A stretch of DNA of 64,000 bases. Origin: Nocardia asteroides. GTDB taxonomy: Bacteria; Actinomycetota; Actinomycetes; Mycobacteriales; Mycobacteriaceae. A program made the position numbers and the translations under genes. The stretch is from NCBI RefSeq assembly GCF_021183625.1, contig NZ_CP089214.1, forward strand, positions 4,960,001-5,024,000, written 5' to 3'. Positions 1 through 8,881 of this stretch are shown in pieces. Under the pieces are notes generated by a model, which was not told where the DNA came from, searched no databases, and saw only the letters and a program-made list of their open reading frames with translations. How positions within the stretch are numbered: the first letter of the stretch is position 1; every line of letters begins with the position of its first letter.

Positions 1-2771
1 ACGCGCTCACCGCCGCGGCGGGCGGCCACTGGCACATCCTCACCGGCTGCCGCAAGGGAACGGTGCGCCGCGCCCTCGCGCTCGACGTGCTCGCCCGCGA
101 CTCCCACACCCCGCGCGCCGAGGCCGCGCTGCGCGACCTGGTGGAGCGCTTCGGCGCCGACCGGGTGAGCGTCGAGCTCACCCACCACGGCATCCCGGAG
201 GACGACGAGCGCAATGCCCTGCTGATCGCGCTCGCCGACCGGGCCGGGCTCCCGGTGCTCGCCACCACCGGCGCGCACTTCGCCGCCCCCGCGCACCGCC
301 GCCGCGCCATGGCGCTCGCCGCGATCAGGGCCAACCGCGGCCTGGACGAGATGGCGGGCTGGCTGGCCGCGGCGGGCGGGGCGCACCTGCGCTCCGGAGC
401 GGAGCTGGCCGAGCTCTTCGCCGACTCCCCGGCCGCGCTGGCGCACGCAGCCGAGCTGGGCCGCGAGTGCGCCTTCGACCTCCGGCTCATCGCCCCCACG
501 CTGCCGCCCTTCGACGTCCCGCCCGGCCACGACGAGCTCTCCTGGCTGCGTGAGCTCAGCTATCGGGGCGCCGCGAAGCGCTACGGCCCGCGCGCGGAGA
601 ACGAGCCCGCCTACGCCCAGATCGAGCACGAGCTCACGGTGATCGGCCGGATGAAGTTCCCCGGGTACTTCCTCGTGGTGCACGACATCGTGGACTTCTG
701 CCACCGCAACGGCATCCTCTGCCAGGGCAGGGGCTCCGCGGCGAACTCCGCGGTCTGCTACGCCATCGGCATCACCAATGTCGACCCGGTCGGCAACCAC
801 CTGCTCTTCGAGCGGTTCCTCGCGCCGGAGCGGGACGGCCCGCCCGACATCGACCTCGATATCGAGTCCGACCGCAGGGAGGAGGCCATCCAGCACGTCT
901 ACGGCCGGTACAGCAGGGAGAACGCCGCGCAGGTGGCGAATGTGATCACCTACCGGGGCAAGTCGGCGGTGCGCGACGCCGCGCGGGCGCTCGGCTTCTC
1001 GCCCGGCCAGCAGGACGCCTGGAGCAAACAGGTGAGCCGGTGGTCCGGGGTCGCCGCCGAGACCGGCACCGACATCCCCGCCGACGTGCTCGAGCTGGCG
1101 TCCGAGCTGGAGGGGCTGCCGCGGCACCTCGGCATCCACTCCGGCGGCATGGTGATCTGCGACCGGCCGATCGCCGACGTCTGCCCGGTGGAGTGGGCCC
1201 GGATGGCGGGCCGCAGCGTGCTGCAGTGGGACAAGGACGACTGCGCCGCCATCAACCTGGTGAAGTTCGACCTGCTCGGGCTCGGCATGCTCTCCGCGCT
1301 GCACTACATGATCGACCTGGTGCGCGAGCACATCGGCGAGACCGTGGAGCTGCACGCCATCGATCTCGGCGAGCCGGCGGTCTACGCCATGCTGACCAGG
1401 GCCGATTCGGTCGGCGTCTTCCAGGTGGAGTCGCGGGCCCAGATGGCGACGCTGCCCCGGCTGAAGCCGCGCGAGTTCTACGACCTGGTGGTCGAGGTCG
1501 CGCTGATCCGCCCCGGCCCGATCCAGGGCGGCTCGGTGCACCCCTACATCCGCCGCCGCAACGGCGAGCCCTACCGGCTCGACCACGAGGCGCTGCGCCC
1601 CACCCTCGAGCGCACCTACGGCGTGCCGCTCTTCCAGGAGCAGCTCATGCAGCTCGCCGTCGACGTCGCCGGCTTCACCGCCGCCGAGGCCGACGAGCTG
1701 CGCCGGGCCATGGGCTCCAAGCGCTCCAGGGCCCGCATGGAGCGGCTGAAGGACCGACTCTTCGCCGGCATGCGGGAGCGGCACGGAATCACCGGCGAGG
1801 TGGCCGAGCGGATCTACGAGCAGATGTACGCCTTCGCGAATTTCGGCTTCCCGGAGAGTCATTCGCAGAGCTTCGCGGCGCTGGTCTTCTACTCCGCGTG
1901 GTTCAAGTTGCACTACCCGGCGGCGTTCTGCGCCGGGCTGCTGCGCGCCCAGCCCATGGGGTTCTACTCGCCGCAGTCGCTGGTCGCCGATGCCCGCAGG
2001 CACGGCGTCGCGGTGCACGGGCCGGACGTGAACGCGAGCCGCGCCGAGCCGACCCTCGAGCGCCGCGGCACCGAGGTGCGGCTCGGCCTGGCCGCGGTGC
2101 GGCACATCGGCGACGAACTGGCCGCCCGCATCGTCGCCGCGCGCGACAAGGACGGCCCCTACACCTCCTTCACCGACCTCACCGGCCGGGTCGAGCTCAC
2201 CGTGCCGCAGGCGGAGTCGCTCGCCACCGCGGGCGCGCTCGGCGCACTGGCCGGTCCGCGCCGCTCGGCGCTCTGGGCGGCAGGCGCGGCGGCGGGGGAG
2301 CGGCCGGACCGGCTGCCCGGCATCGGCGCAGCCACCGCGGCGCCGTCGCTGCCCGGCATGAGCGGGCTCGAGCTGGCCGCCGCCGATGTGTGGGCCACCG
2401 GCGTCTCACCGGACAGCTACCCCACCCAGTTCCTCCGCGCCTACCTGGACAGCATCGACGTGCGCCCGGCATCCGGGCTGCTCGCGGTGCGCGACGGCAC
2501 CCGGGTGCTGGTGGCGGGCGCGGTGACGCACCGGCAGCGCCCGGCCACCGCGGGCGGGGTCACCTTCATGAACCTGGAGGACGAGACCGGCATGGTGAAC
2601 GTGGTCTGCTCGGTGGGGCTGTGGCAGCGGCACCGCCGGCTGGCGCAGAGCGCCTCCGCGCTGATCGTGCGTGGCCTCGTCCAGAACGCTGAAGGTGCCG
2701 TGAGCGTGGTGGCCGAGCATCTGCAGCCGCTGGACCTGCGGATGGCGTCGAAGTCGCGGGACTTCCGGTAG
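1..2771 (+). CDS. dnaE2: Error-prone DNA polymerase DnaE2 (5' truncated by window edge)
   Basis: This is the C-family polymerase alpha-subunit paralogue used for mutagenic translesion synthesis, in known systems together with ImuA' and ImuB. The frame is open from base 3, so the gene begins outside the window; about 922 residues are visible against roughly 1,080 for the family. The start of the visible part is the PHP region. The catalytic motif PDIDLDIES lies near nt 843-869 and the third acidic site, in KFDLLGL, near nt 1263-1283. Further on are the fingers and tandem HhH regions. A C-terminal OB-fold (RVLVAGAVTHRQ to FMNLEDETG) ends the protein. The short C-terminus after the OB-fold, without a beta-binding/tau region, fits DnaE2 rather than replicative DnaE1. 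A small hairpin (2768-2782) overlaps the stop codon and is too weak to call a terminator. No imuA'/imuB is visible downstream. Confidence 0.93.
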   Translation, partial: ALTAAAGGHWHILTGCRKGTVRRALALDVLARDSHTPRAEAALRDLVERFGADRVSVELTHHGIPEDDERNALLIALADRAGLPVLATTGAHFAAPAHRRRAMALAAIRANRGLDEMAGWLAAAGGAHLRSGAELAELFADSPAALAHAAELGRECAFDLRLIAPTLPPFDVPPGHDELSWLRELSYRGAAKRYGPRAENEPAYAQIEHELTVIGRMKFPGYFLVVHDIVDFCHRNGILCQGRGSAANSAVCYAIGITNVDPVGNHLLFERFLAPERDGPPDIDLDIESDRREEAIQHVYGRYSRENAAQVANVITYRGKSAVRDAARALGFSPGQQDAWSKQVSRWSGVAAETGTDIPADVLELASELEGLPRHLGIHSGGMVICDRPIADVCPVEWARMAGRSVLQWDKDDCAAINLVKFDLLGLGMLSALHYMIDLVREHIGETVELHAIDLGEPAVYAMLTRADSVGVFQVESRAQMATLPRLKPREFYDLVVEVALIRPGPIQGGSVHPYIRRRNGEPYRLDHEALRPTLERTYGVPLFQEQLMQLAVDVAGFTAAEADELRRAMGSKRSRARMERLKDRLFAGMRERHGITGEVAERIYEQMYAFANFGFPESHSQSFAALVFYSAWFKLHYPAAFCAGLLRAQPMGFYSPQSLVADARRHGVAVHGPDVNASRAEPTLERRGTEVRLGLAAVRHIGDELAARIVAARDKDGPYTSFTDLTGRVELTVPQAESLATAGALGALAGPRRSALWAAGAAAGERPDRLPGIGAATAAPSLPGMSGLELAAADVWATGVSPDSYPTQFLRAYLDSIDVRPASGLLAVRDGTRVLVAGAVTHRQRPATAGGVTFMNLEDETGMVNVVCSVGLWQRHRRLAQSASALIVRGLVQNAEGAVSVVAEHLQPLDLRMASKSRDFR

Positions 2772-2791
2772 CGGGCCGCTACGCTGCGCTC

Positions 2792-3823
2792 ATGCGGAAG
2801 GTTGCGGTGTTCTGTGCCGGGCTGCTCGGGCTCGCCCTGCTCGTCGGTTGCGGGGCGGACGGCTCCGAAAGCGCGCCCGGCGCACCCGATTCCACCGTCG
2901 CCGCGCCCGCCGTGAGCCCGCCCGGGCTGCGCGAGCAGGGCGCACCGGCGCCGTCGGACAACGAGCAGGCGCCGGACACCACGCGCAAGGAGGTCGTCAC
3001 CGGCGACGTCGCGCTGGTCGCCGACGACCCGATCGCCGCCGCGGGCACCATCGCCGACCGGGTGCGCGCCCTCGACGGCCGGGTGGACAGCCGCACCGAG
3101 CAGCCGCGCACCGACGAGAACGACGGCGGCTCCGGCTACCGCCCGTTCCCGCAGGGGCCGAGCGCCTCGCTCACCGTGCGCGTCCCGAGCGACCGCACCG
3201 ACGCCTTCGTCGACGGCCTCGGCCAGGTCGGCCGGATCACCAGGATCAGCCTGAACCGCGCCGACGTCACCATGCAGTGGGAAGATCTCGACGCCCGCAT
3301 CCGCGCCCTCCAGACCTCCGTCGACCGCCTGCGCGCCCTCATCGCCGGCGCCACCAATACCGCCGACCTGATCGCCGCCGAGCAGGCGCTCTCCTCCCGC
3401 CAGGGCGAGCTGGACAGCCTGATCTCGCAGCGGCGGCTCCTCGACGACCAGGTCGCGCTCTCCACCCTGAGCATCTCGGTCACCACCCCCGCGGCCAACC
3501 CGGTCGACGACGACGAGCCGAGTTCCTTCTGGGGCGGCATCGTCGCCGGGTGGAACGGGCTGGTCGACTGGCTCGGGGACGCGGTGGTCGCCGCGGGCAA
3601 GGCTGTCCCTTGGCTCGCCTTCCTCGCCGTCATCGGCGGGCTGATCTTCGCGATCGTCCGCGCCGTGCGCCGCCGTCGCAGCGGTCCGGGCGCCGAGCCC
3701 GCCCCCGGCAAGGCGTGGGCCGAGCCGGAACCGGCGAAAGCCGCACCGGCGCAGCCGGAATCATCCGCTGCGAAGACCCCCGATGCCGACCGTCCGCGCG
3801 ACGATCACCCCGAACAGCCGTAA
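2792..3823 (+). CDS. DUF4349 domain lipoprotein
   Basis: This 343-residue protein has an N-terminal lipoprotein signal: a hydrophobic stretch ending in the lipobox LVGC (Cys20). A Pro/Ala/Ser-rich spacer follows. Residues about 65-235 resemble DUF4349: two beta-rich halves (KEVVTGDVALVADD and SASLTVRVPSDR) flank a helical coiled segment around IRALQTSVDRLRALIAGA. A membrane helix (WLAFLAVIGGLIFAIVRAV) precedes an Arg-rich stop-transfer and a charged Pro/Ala tail. The predicted topology is an extracytoplasmic domain anchored at both ends. The molecular function of DUF4349 is not known. It starts 20 nt after dnaE2, but nothing links the two functionally. Confidence 0.8.
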   Translation: MRKVAVFCAGLLGLALLVGCGADGSESAPGAPDSTVAAPAVSPPGLREQGAPAPSDNEQAPDTTRKEVVTGDVALVADDPIAAAGTIADRVRALDGRVDSRTEQPRTDENDGGSGYRPFPQGPSASLTVRVPSDRTDAFVDGLGQVGRITRISLNRADVTMQWEDLDARIRALQTSVDRLRALIAGATNTADLIAAEQALSSRQGELDSLISQRRLLDDQVALSTLSISVTTPAANPVDDDEPSSFWGGIVAGWNGLVDWLGDAVVAAGKAVPWLAFLAVIGGLIFAIVRAVRRRRSGPGAEPAPGKAWAEPEPAKAAPAQPESSAAKTPDADRPRDDHPEQP

Positions 3824-3914
3824 AGGCACGCTTCGAGAACGGCCGAACCCGGTTGAATGTTTACGGCTGTGCACATAAGCTGGCCGTCAGACATCCCACT
3901 GTGGAAGGAAGCCG

Positions 3915-4310
3915 ATGCCAGCGCTGCCCTGGACCCGTGGAGTACACCACCCCTCGAACGGGGAGACTCTCCATGTCCTCACCTCCCGCCTCCCCCTGAA
4001 CCGCTACAGCGACATCCCGCGGTTCCTCCGCTGGACCCTGCGGATCCGCGGCCAGCTACGCCGGGCGCCGGGCTGCGTCGGCTACACACTCGACGCCCGC
4101 CTGCTCAGCAAGACGTTCTGGACGCTGTCGGCGTGGTCGGACGAGGCATCGATGGAGGCATTCGTCCGCAGCGACGCCCACGCCCTGATGCTGGCCGACA
4201 TGAAAGGCCGGGTGGGCGCACCGGGCTTCATCACCTCCCCGGCGACGCCGGACCAGCTCCCCCTGTCCTGGTCGGACGCCCGCGACCGCCTCACCGGCCA
4301 CCAGCGCTAG
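3915..4310 (+). CDS. Small protein resembling dimeric alpha/beta-barrel (ABM-like) proteins
   Basis: This 131-residue protein has the pattern HVLTSRLPLNRYSDIPRFLRWTLRIRGQLRRAPGCVGYTL, then FWTLSAWSDEASMEAFVRSDAH. That layout (strand, helix, a 'G..gy.l' strand, 'f.tls.W.d..am..f...~~H') is typical of the antibiotic-biosynthesis-monooxygenase/spheroidene-monooxygenase-like fold. No catalytic role can be assigned. The ATG has a purine-rich GGAAGGAAG ribosome-binding site about 5 nt upstream. The 3' end overlaps the convergent trmL by 3-4 nt. Confidence 0.6.
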   Translation: MPALPWTRGVHHPSNGETLHVLTSRLPLNRYSDIPRFLRWTLRIRGQLRRAPGCVGYTLDARLLSKTFWTLSAWSDEASMEAFVRSDAHALMLADMKGRVGAPGFITSPATPDQLPLSWSDARDRLTGHQR

Positions 4311-4771
4311 ACCCCGCCGGAAAACCCCTGCTGCCGCCACGCCTCGTACACCGTCACCGCCGCCGCATTCGACAGATTCATCGACCGCCGCCCCGGCACC
4401 AGCGGAATCCGCACCCGCGCCGTCACCCGCGGATCGGCGAGCACCTCCTCCGGCAACCCCGTCGGCTCGGTCCCGAACAGCAGCACGTCCCCCGGCTGGT
4501 AGGCGACATCCGTATACCGCACCTCCCCCTGCGTACTGAACGCGAACACCCGCTCCGGCCGGATCACCGCGAACGCCGTCTCCAGATCGGCATGCACCCG
4601 CACCGAAGCCAGATCGTGGTAATCCAGCCCCGCCCTGCGCAGCTTCGCCTCCGACAGGTCGAACCCCAGCGGCTCGATCAGATGCAGCTCACACCCGGTC
4701 CCCGCGACCAGGCGGATCGCATTGCCGGTGTTCGGCGGAATGCACGGTTCGTGGAACATCAGATGAAACAC
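4307..4771 (-). CDS. trmL: tRNA (cytidine/uridine-2'-O-)-methyltransferase TrmL
   Basis: This SPOUT-class methyltransferase would 2'-O-methylate the wobble nucleotide (position 34) of certain tRNA-Leu species using SAM. From a GTG at 4771 the protein is 154 residues, the normal family length. It begins with the family signature (FHLMFHEPCIPPNTGN, with PNTGN at 13-17) and ends with the trefoil-knot SAM-binding motifs FGTEPTGLP (99-107) and SMNLSNAAA (130-138). An ATG four codons further in (4759) is possible but would clip the first conserved strand. The gene is divergent from an AraC-type regulator (85 nt gap) and convergent with the preceding small gene. Confidence 0.88.
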   Translation of the reverse strand: MFHLMFHEPCIPPNTGNAIRLVAGTGCELHLIEPLGFDLSEAKLRRAGLDYHDLASVRVHADLETAFAVIRPERVFAFSTQGEVRYTDVAYQPGDVLLFGTEPTGLPEEVLADPRVTARVRIPLVPGRRSMNLSNAAAVTVYEAWRQQGFSGGV

Positions 4772-4855
4772 AAGGGCGAATCCTCTCAGATCACGGCGGG
4801 CCGGAGAGTTCGGACGTCGGGATCGCCGCTGCGGCGGACCGAGGCATGGCGCAGG

Positions 4856-5680
4856 ATGGGGGCTATGGGCGTGAGCTCCTCGGAGTCGGTCGCGGCACCG
4901 CCGCATCCGGCGCTCGCCGGGCTGGTCGGCGAGTACGCCGAGTTCAGCGAGCGGGCCGGTGGGCCCGTTGTGCGGTACGAGCCGGCGAATGCCGGGGCGG
5001 TGCTGGTGGTCGAGTTCGCCGATCCGCTGGTCGTCGCCGATGTGGCGGAGCCCGCGGTGTCGCGCACCTGGCGGGCATTCGTGGCCGGGCCGAGCCTGGG
5101 GCCGACGCGGACCGAGCACGCCGGGGTGCAGCACTGTGTTGAGGTGCGGCTGACGCCGCTCGGGCTGTACCGGATGGCGGGGAATGTGTCCGAACTGGCG
5201 GATCGGGCGGTCGGATTGGGCGAGCTGTTCGGCAGGGAAGGCGGCGAGCTGTCGGACAGGATTGCGGCACAGCATGATTCAGCGAGCAGATTCGCCGTGC
5301 TGGACGCGCTGTTCGGCCGGGCCGCGGCGGATGGCCGGGAGCCGGACCCCGAGGTCTCCTACGCCTGGTACACCCTGCGGCGCACCGGCGGCACGGCGCC
5401 GATCGCCGCGATCCGCACCGAGATCGGCTGGAGCCGGGCCCGGCTGGCGCGCCGGTTCCGCGCCCAGGTCGGGCTCACGCCGAAGGCGGCGGCCAGGGTG
5501 ATCCGCTTCGGCCGGGCCGCCGCCCTGCTCCGTGCGCCGGACCCGCGGCCGCTGGCCGCGATCGCCCTCTCCTGCGGCTACGCCGACCAGGCCCACTTCA
5601 CCCGTGACTTCCGCGAGTTCGCCGGCCGCCCGCCGGGTACGTGGGCCGCCGACCAGGGTTCACCCGCGCCGCGCGAGTGA
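4856..5680 (+). CDS. AraC-family transcriptional regulator
   Basis: This is a 274-residue regulator. The N-terminal about 150 residues form a variable sensor-like region (residues about 10-150). The C-terminal about 100 residues carry two helix-turn-helix motifs: PIAAIRTEIGWSRARLARRFRAQVG and LAAIALSCGYADQAHFTRDFREFAG. The second is the classic AraC signature. The first HTH, with 'GWSRARLARRFRAQVGLTP', is of the type found in DUF6597-containing AraC proteins, so the N-terminus is probably DUF6597. ATG codons at 4856 and 4865 are both possible starts. The effector and targets are unknown; trmL (divergent) or the downstream VOC gene are candidates by position only. Confidence 0.82.
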   Translation: MGAMGVSSSESVAAPPHPALAGLVGEYAEFSERAGGPVVRYEPANAGAVLVVEFADPLVVADVAEPAVSRTWRAFVAGPSLGPTRTEHAGVQHCVEVRLTPLGLYRMAGNVSELADRAVGLGELFGREGGELSDRIAAQHDSASRFAVLDALFGRAAADGREPDPEVSYAWYTLRRTGGTAPIAAIRTEIGWSRARLARRFRAQVGLTPKAAARVIRFGRAAALLRAPDPRPLAAIALSCGYADQAHFTRDFREFAGRPPGTWAADQGSPAPRE

Positions 5681-5752
5681 ACATTCCTTCAAGACCGGAG
5701 CCGCGCCGCGCGCCTAGGGTCGGGCGAACCACCTGAACGGAGGGAACCATTC

Positions 5753-6109
5753 ATGACCGGTGAACCGAGCTTTTTCGAGATCGGCGTCCCCGACGCCATC
5801 CGCGCCCGCGCGTTCTACGAGCGCCTTTTCGGCTGGAAGACCCACGAGACGAAGCCCGGCGGCCCGGCGTGGCTGGAAACCGGCGGCGTCCGCGGCGGCG
5901 CGCACAACGGCGACGAGGATCGCCGAATCGAACTCTTCTTCCGAGTCGATGACATCGAGGCCGCGGCGCGGAAGGTCCGCGAACTGGGCGGCGAGGCCGA
6001 CGATCCCGGCCCGGAAACACCGGGCTTCGGCCGCTTCGCCTTCTGCCGCGACGACCAGGGCGTGCGATTCGGGCTGCACCAGCCGGGTCTGTCACAATCG
6101 CAGGCGTGA
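5753..6109 (+). CDS. VOC (glyoxalase/bleomycin-resistance) family protein
   Basis: This 118-residue protein has the single-module VOC pattern: FFEIGVPDAIRARAFYERLFGWKT (beta-alpha-beta with the 'arAFY..lFGW' signature), WLETGGVRGG, then a second half RIELFFRVDDIEAAARKVRELGGEADDPGPETPGFG with a terminal GVRFGLHQP strand. Metal-ligand residues are not clearly conserved, so it may bind rather than turn over a ligand. A GGAGGGAA ribosome-binding site lies about 7 nt upstream of the ATG. Its TGA overlaps the GTG start of the next gene (GTGA), so the two are translationally coupled. Confidence 0.82.
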   Translation: MTGEPSFFEIGVPDAIRARAFYERLFGWKTHETKPGGPAWLETGGVRGGAHNGDEDRRIELFFRVDDIEAAARKVRELGGEADDPGPETPGFGRFAFCRDDQGVRFGLHQPGLSQSQA

Positions 6110-6429
6110 CAGACCCGACCGTGGCGCGGCGCGAATCCGGAGGCGGCAGCTGGGGTGCGCAGTTCCTGCGCTGTCACCTGCCGATGGTGGTCGTCGGGCT
6201 GGTCGTGCTGGTGGCGATCGTCTTCGTCGCCTCCGATCGCTGGCGCCGCGGCGCCTTCATCTTCGGCAGCGCGGCGCTGCTCGCCGCCGTTTTCCGGCTG
6301 TGCCTGCCGACGGTGCGGGTGGGGCTGCTCGCGGTGCGCGGCAAGCCGTTCGACGTGGCGGCGCTGAGCCTGCTCGGCAGCACCATCGTCTTCCTCGCCG
6401 CCACCATCAACACGCTCGGCGTCGGTTAG
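6106..6429 (+). CDS. DUF3017 family membrane protein
   Basis: This 107-residue protein has three hydrophobic helices: LPMVVVGLVVLVAIVFVA, GAFIFGSAALLAAVFRLCL and FDVAALSLLGSTIVFLAATI. The Trp-Arg-Arg pair after the first helix and the pattern LCLPTVRVGLLAVRGKPFDV match the actinobacterial DUF3017 family. In mycobacteria that family is encoded close to the metX/folD region, as here. Function is unknown. The GTG start overlaps the stop of the VOC gene. The stop overlaps that of the convergent metX. Confidence 0.78.
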   Translation: MTDPTVARRESGGGSWGAQFLRCHLPMVVVGLVVLVAIVFVASDRWRRGAFIFGSAALLAAVFRLCLPTVRVGLLAVRGKPFDVAALSLLGSTIVFLAATINTLGVG

Positions 6430-7553
6430 CGGTTCGCCCGCGCCAGCTCGGCGGTGCGGGCCAGCAGAACCGAGATCTGCTCGGCCTCGGTGAGGAAACC
6501 GTCGTGGCCGTCCCTGGAGTGGATGATGTCCAGCCCGGTGCAGCCGGGCAGCAGCCCGGCCAGTTCGCGCTGGGTGCGCAGCGGGTAGAGCCGGTCCGAG
6601 TCGACCCCGCCGACCACGCACGGCACCGGGGTCGAGCCGAGCGCCGCCGCGACCCCGCCGCGGCCGCGGCCGACGTCGTGCCGGTTCATGGCCTCGGAGA
6701 GCAGCACGTAGGTGGCGGCGTCGAACCGCGCGACCAGCTTCTCCGCCTGGTGCTCCAGGTAGCTCTGCACCGCGTACCTGCCGCCGTCCCACGGATCCTC
6801 GCCGTCCTGCGGCAGGTTCTCGAAGCGGTAGTCCAGCTCGGCCTCGGTGCGGTAGCTGAGGTGCGCGATCCGGCGGGCGACGGCGAGCCCGGTCACCGGA
6901 GCGCTGCCGGTGCCGTGGTAATCGCCGCCCTGCCAGGCCGGATCGCCGACGATGGCGGCGATCTGGGTGGTCTGGGTGCCGATCTGGTCGGCGGTGGCGC
7001 GCGCGCCGACGGCGAGGACCAGCGCCGCGCTCACCCGCTCCGGATGGCCGACCATCCACTCCAGCACCCGCATGCCGCCCATGGAGCCGCCGATCGCGGC
7101 GGCCAGCCGCTCGATGCCGAGCAGGTCGGCGAGCGCGATCTCGGCGGTCACCTGGTCCCGGATGGAGATGTCCGGGAACCGGCTGCCCCACGGCCTTCCG
7201 TCGGGTGCGGGCGACGACGGGCCCGTGCTTCCCTTGCAGCCACCGAGCACATTGGTGGCGATCACGCACCACTCGTCGGTGTCCAGCGGGGCGCCGGGGC
7301 CGACCATGCCCGCCCACCAGCCCGGCGCCGGGTTGTCCGGGGCGGCCGCGACGTGCGCGTCGCCGGTCAGCGCGTGCTCGACCAGGATCACGTTGTCCAG
7401 CGCGGGGGAGAGTTCGCCCCAGCGCTGCACGGCGAGCCGCACATCGGGGACGACCGCGCCGTTCTCCAGCTTGATGTCGCCCACCGCGAGCACGCCGGAG
7501 GTGCCGTCCGGCGGCGGTAGCAGGGCGGTGCCCGGTGCGGTACTCACGGTCAC
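6426..7553 (-). CDS. metX: Homoserine O-acetyltransferase MetX
   Basis: The enzyme transfers acetyl from acetyl-CoA to homoserine, giving O-acetylhomoserine for MetY in the direct-sulfhydrylation route to methionine. The 375-residue protein has an alpha/beta-hydrolase fold with nucleophile motif GGSMGG (Ser157) and catalytic His350 in HDGFL; Asp320, in VDSDRLYP, is the likely acid. The family signature NVLGGCKGSTGPSS is present. The start was set at GTG 7553 because it overlaps the metY TGA in a GTGA coupling; a second GTG at 7547 is possible. It lies in the metY-metX operon under the SAM-IV riboswitch. Confidence 0.95.
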   Translation of the reverse strand: MTVSTAPGTALLPPPDGTSGVLAVGDIKLENGAVVPDVRLAVQRWGELSPALDNVILVEHALTGDAHVAAAPDNPAPGWWAGMVGPGAPLDTDEWCVIATNVLGGCKGSTGPSSPAPDGRPWGSRFPDISIRDQVTAEIALADLLGIERLAAAIGGSMGGMRVLEWMVGHPERVSAALVLAVGARATADQIGTQTTQIAAIVGDPAWQGGDYHGTGSAPVTGLAVARRIAHLSYRTEAELDYRFENLPQDGEDPWDGGRYAVQSYLEHQAEKLVARFDAATYVLLSEAMNRHDVGRGRGGVAAALGSTPVPCVVGGVDSDRLYPLRTQRELAGLLPGCTGLDIIHSRDGHDGFLTEAEQISVLLARTAELARANR

Positions 7554-8866
7554 GACGCCGCGTCGAAGCCCGCGCGCAGGTCGGCCAGGATGTCCTGCAG
7601 CCCCTCGATGCCGACGGCGAGCCGGACCAGCCCCGGCGTGACGCCGGAGCTCGCCTGCTCGTCGGGGGTGAGCTGGGAGTGCGTGGTGGAGGCCGGGTGG
7701 ATCACCAGCGAGCGCACGTCGCCGATATTGGCGACGTGGCTGTGCAGTGTCAGCGCGTCGACGAACTTCTTGCCCGCCTCGACGCCGCCCTTCAGCTCGA
7801 AGGCGATCACCGCGCCCGCGCCCTTCGGCGTCAGCTGCCTGCCGCGCTCGTACCAGGGCGAGGTGGGCAGCCCGGCGTAGGCGACCGAGGTGACCGCCGG
7901 GTGCGTCGCGAGGAACTCGGCGACCGCCTGCGCGTTCTGCACGTGCCGCTCCATGCGCAGGCTCAGCGTCTCGATGCCCTGGCTGATCAGGAAGGCGTTG
8001 AACGGCGAGACCGCGGAGCCGAGGTCGCGCAGCAGCTGCACCCGCGCCTTGAGCGCGAAGGCGGGCGCGCCGAGCTCGGCGAAGACTGCTCCGTGGTAGC
8101 TGGGGTCCGGGGTGGTGAAGCCGGGGAAGCGATCCTCGCCGGATTCGGTCTTTCCGGTCCAGTCGAAGGTGCCGCCGTCGACGATCGCCCCGGCGATGGC
8201 GGCGCCGTGGCCGCCCAGGTACTTGGTTGCCGAGTGCACGACGATGTCGGCGCCGTGCTCCAGCGGCCGCAGCAGGTACGGGGTGGCCACCGTGTTGTCC
8301 ACGATCAGCGGGACGCCCGCCTCGTGCGCGACGGCGGAGATGCCGGGCAGGTCGAGGATGGCGCTGCTCGGGTTGGCGATGGTCTCGCCGTAGAACGCCT
8401 TGGTGTTCGGCCGGACGGCGCCGCGCCACTGCTCGAGGTCGTCCGGGTCGGCCACGAAGGAGACGGTGATGCCCAGTTTGGGCAGGGTGTAGTGCAAGAG
8501 GTTGTAGGTGCCGCCGTAGAGGTGCGGGCTGGAGACGATGTGATCACCGGCGTTCGCCAGGTTCAGGATGGCGAAGGTCTCGGCCGCCTGGCCCGAGGCG
8601 ACGACCAGCGCCGCGACGCCGCCCTCCAGGGCCGCGATCCGCTGCTCCACCACGTCCTGGGTGGGGTTCATGATCCGGGTGTAGATGTTGCCCGGCTCGG
8701 CGAGGCCGAAGAGCGCCGCGGCGTGCGCGGTGTCCCGGAAGGTGTACGACGTGGTCTGGTAGATCGGCAGGGCGCGGGCGCTGGTGCTGCCGTCGGGAGC
8801 CTGACCCGCGTGCACCTGCTTGGTCTCGAAGGACCAGTTCGCGGTGGGATCGGTCGTCTCGGTCAC
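7550..8866 (-). CDS. metY: O-acetylhomoserine sulfhydrylase MetY
   Basis: This PLP enzyme makes homocysteine from O-acetylhomoserine and sulfide. At 438 residues it has the Cys/Met-metabolism PLP fold. Motifs are the YTRIMNPT substrate/cofactor loop (62-69), ASGQAAE (90-96) contacting phosphate, the VDNTVATP aspartate loop (189-196), and the Schiff-base lysine Lys215 in HSATKYLGGHG. The length and the insertion after the lysine fit MetY rather than the shorter MetB/MetZ. The GTG start has a strong GGAGG 6-7 nt upstream, and this site directly abuts the 3' side of a SAM-IV riboswitch. SAM therefore probably controls translation initiation, and through coupling metX as well. Confidence 0.95.
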   Translation of the reverse strand: MTETTDPTANWSFETKQVHAGQAPDGSTSARALPIYQTTSYTFRDTAHAAALFGLAEPGNIYTRIMNPTQDVVEQRIAALEGGVAALVVASGQAAETFAILNLANAGDHIVSSPHLYGGTYNLLHYTLPKLGITVSFVADPDDLEQWRGAVRPNTKAFYGETIANPSSAILDLPGISAVAHEAGVPLIVDNTVATPYLLRPLEHGADIVVHSATKYLGGHGAAIAGAIVDGGTFDWTGKTESGEDRFPGFTTPDPSYHGAVFAELGAPAFALKARVQLLRDLGSAVSPFNAFLISQGIETLSLRMERHVQNAQAVAEFLATHPAVTSVAYAGLPTSPWYERGRQLTPKGAGAVIAFELKGGVEAGKKFVDALTLHSHVANIGDVRSLVIHPASTTHSQLTPDEQASSGVTPGLVRLAVGIEGLQDILADLRAGFDAAS

Positions 8867-8881
8867 GTGTTACCTCCAGAA

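Noticed and set aside
2768..2782. Hairpin at the dnaE2 stop as a terminator
   Set aside because: The stem is only 6 bp with a 3-nt loop overlapping the stop codon, and the next gene starts 20 nt later.
3857..4855. Extension of the AraC regulator gene to an upstream start giving a 607-residue protein
   Set aside because: The extra part overlaps the ABM-like and trmL genes and is Pro/Arg/His-rich without similarity to AraC proteins.
7554..8429. N-terminal extension of MetX through the metY gene
   Set aside because: The extension is the out-of-frame antisense-like reading of metY; MetX proteins start near the GTG at 7553.
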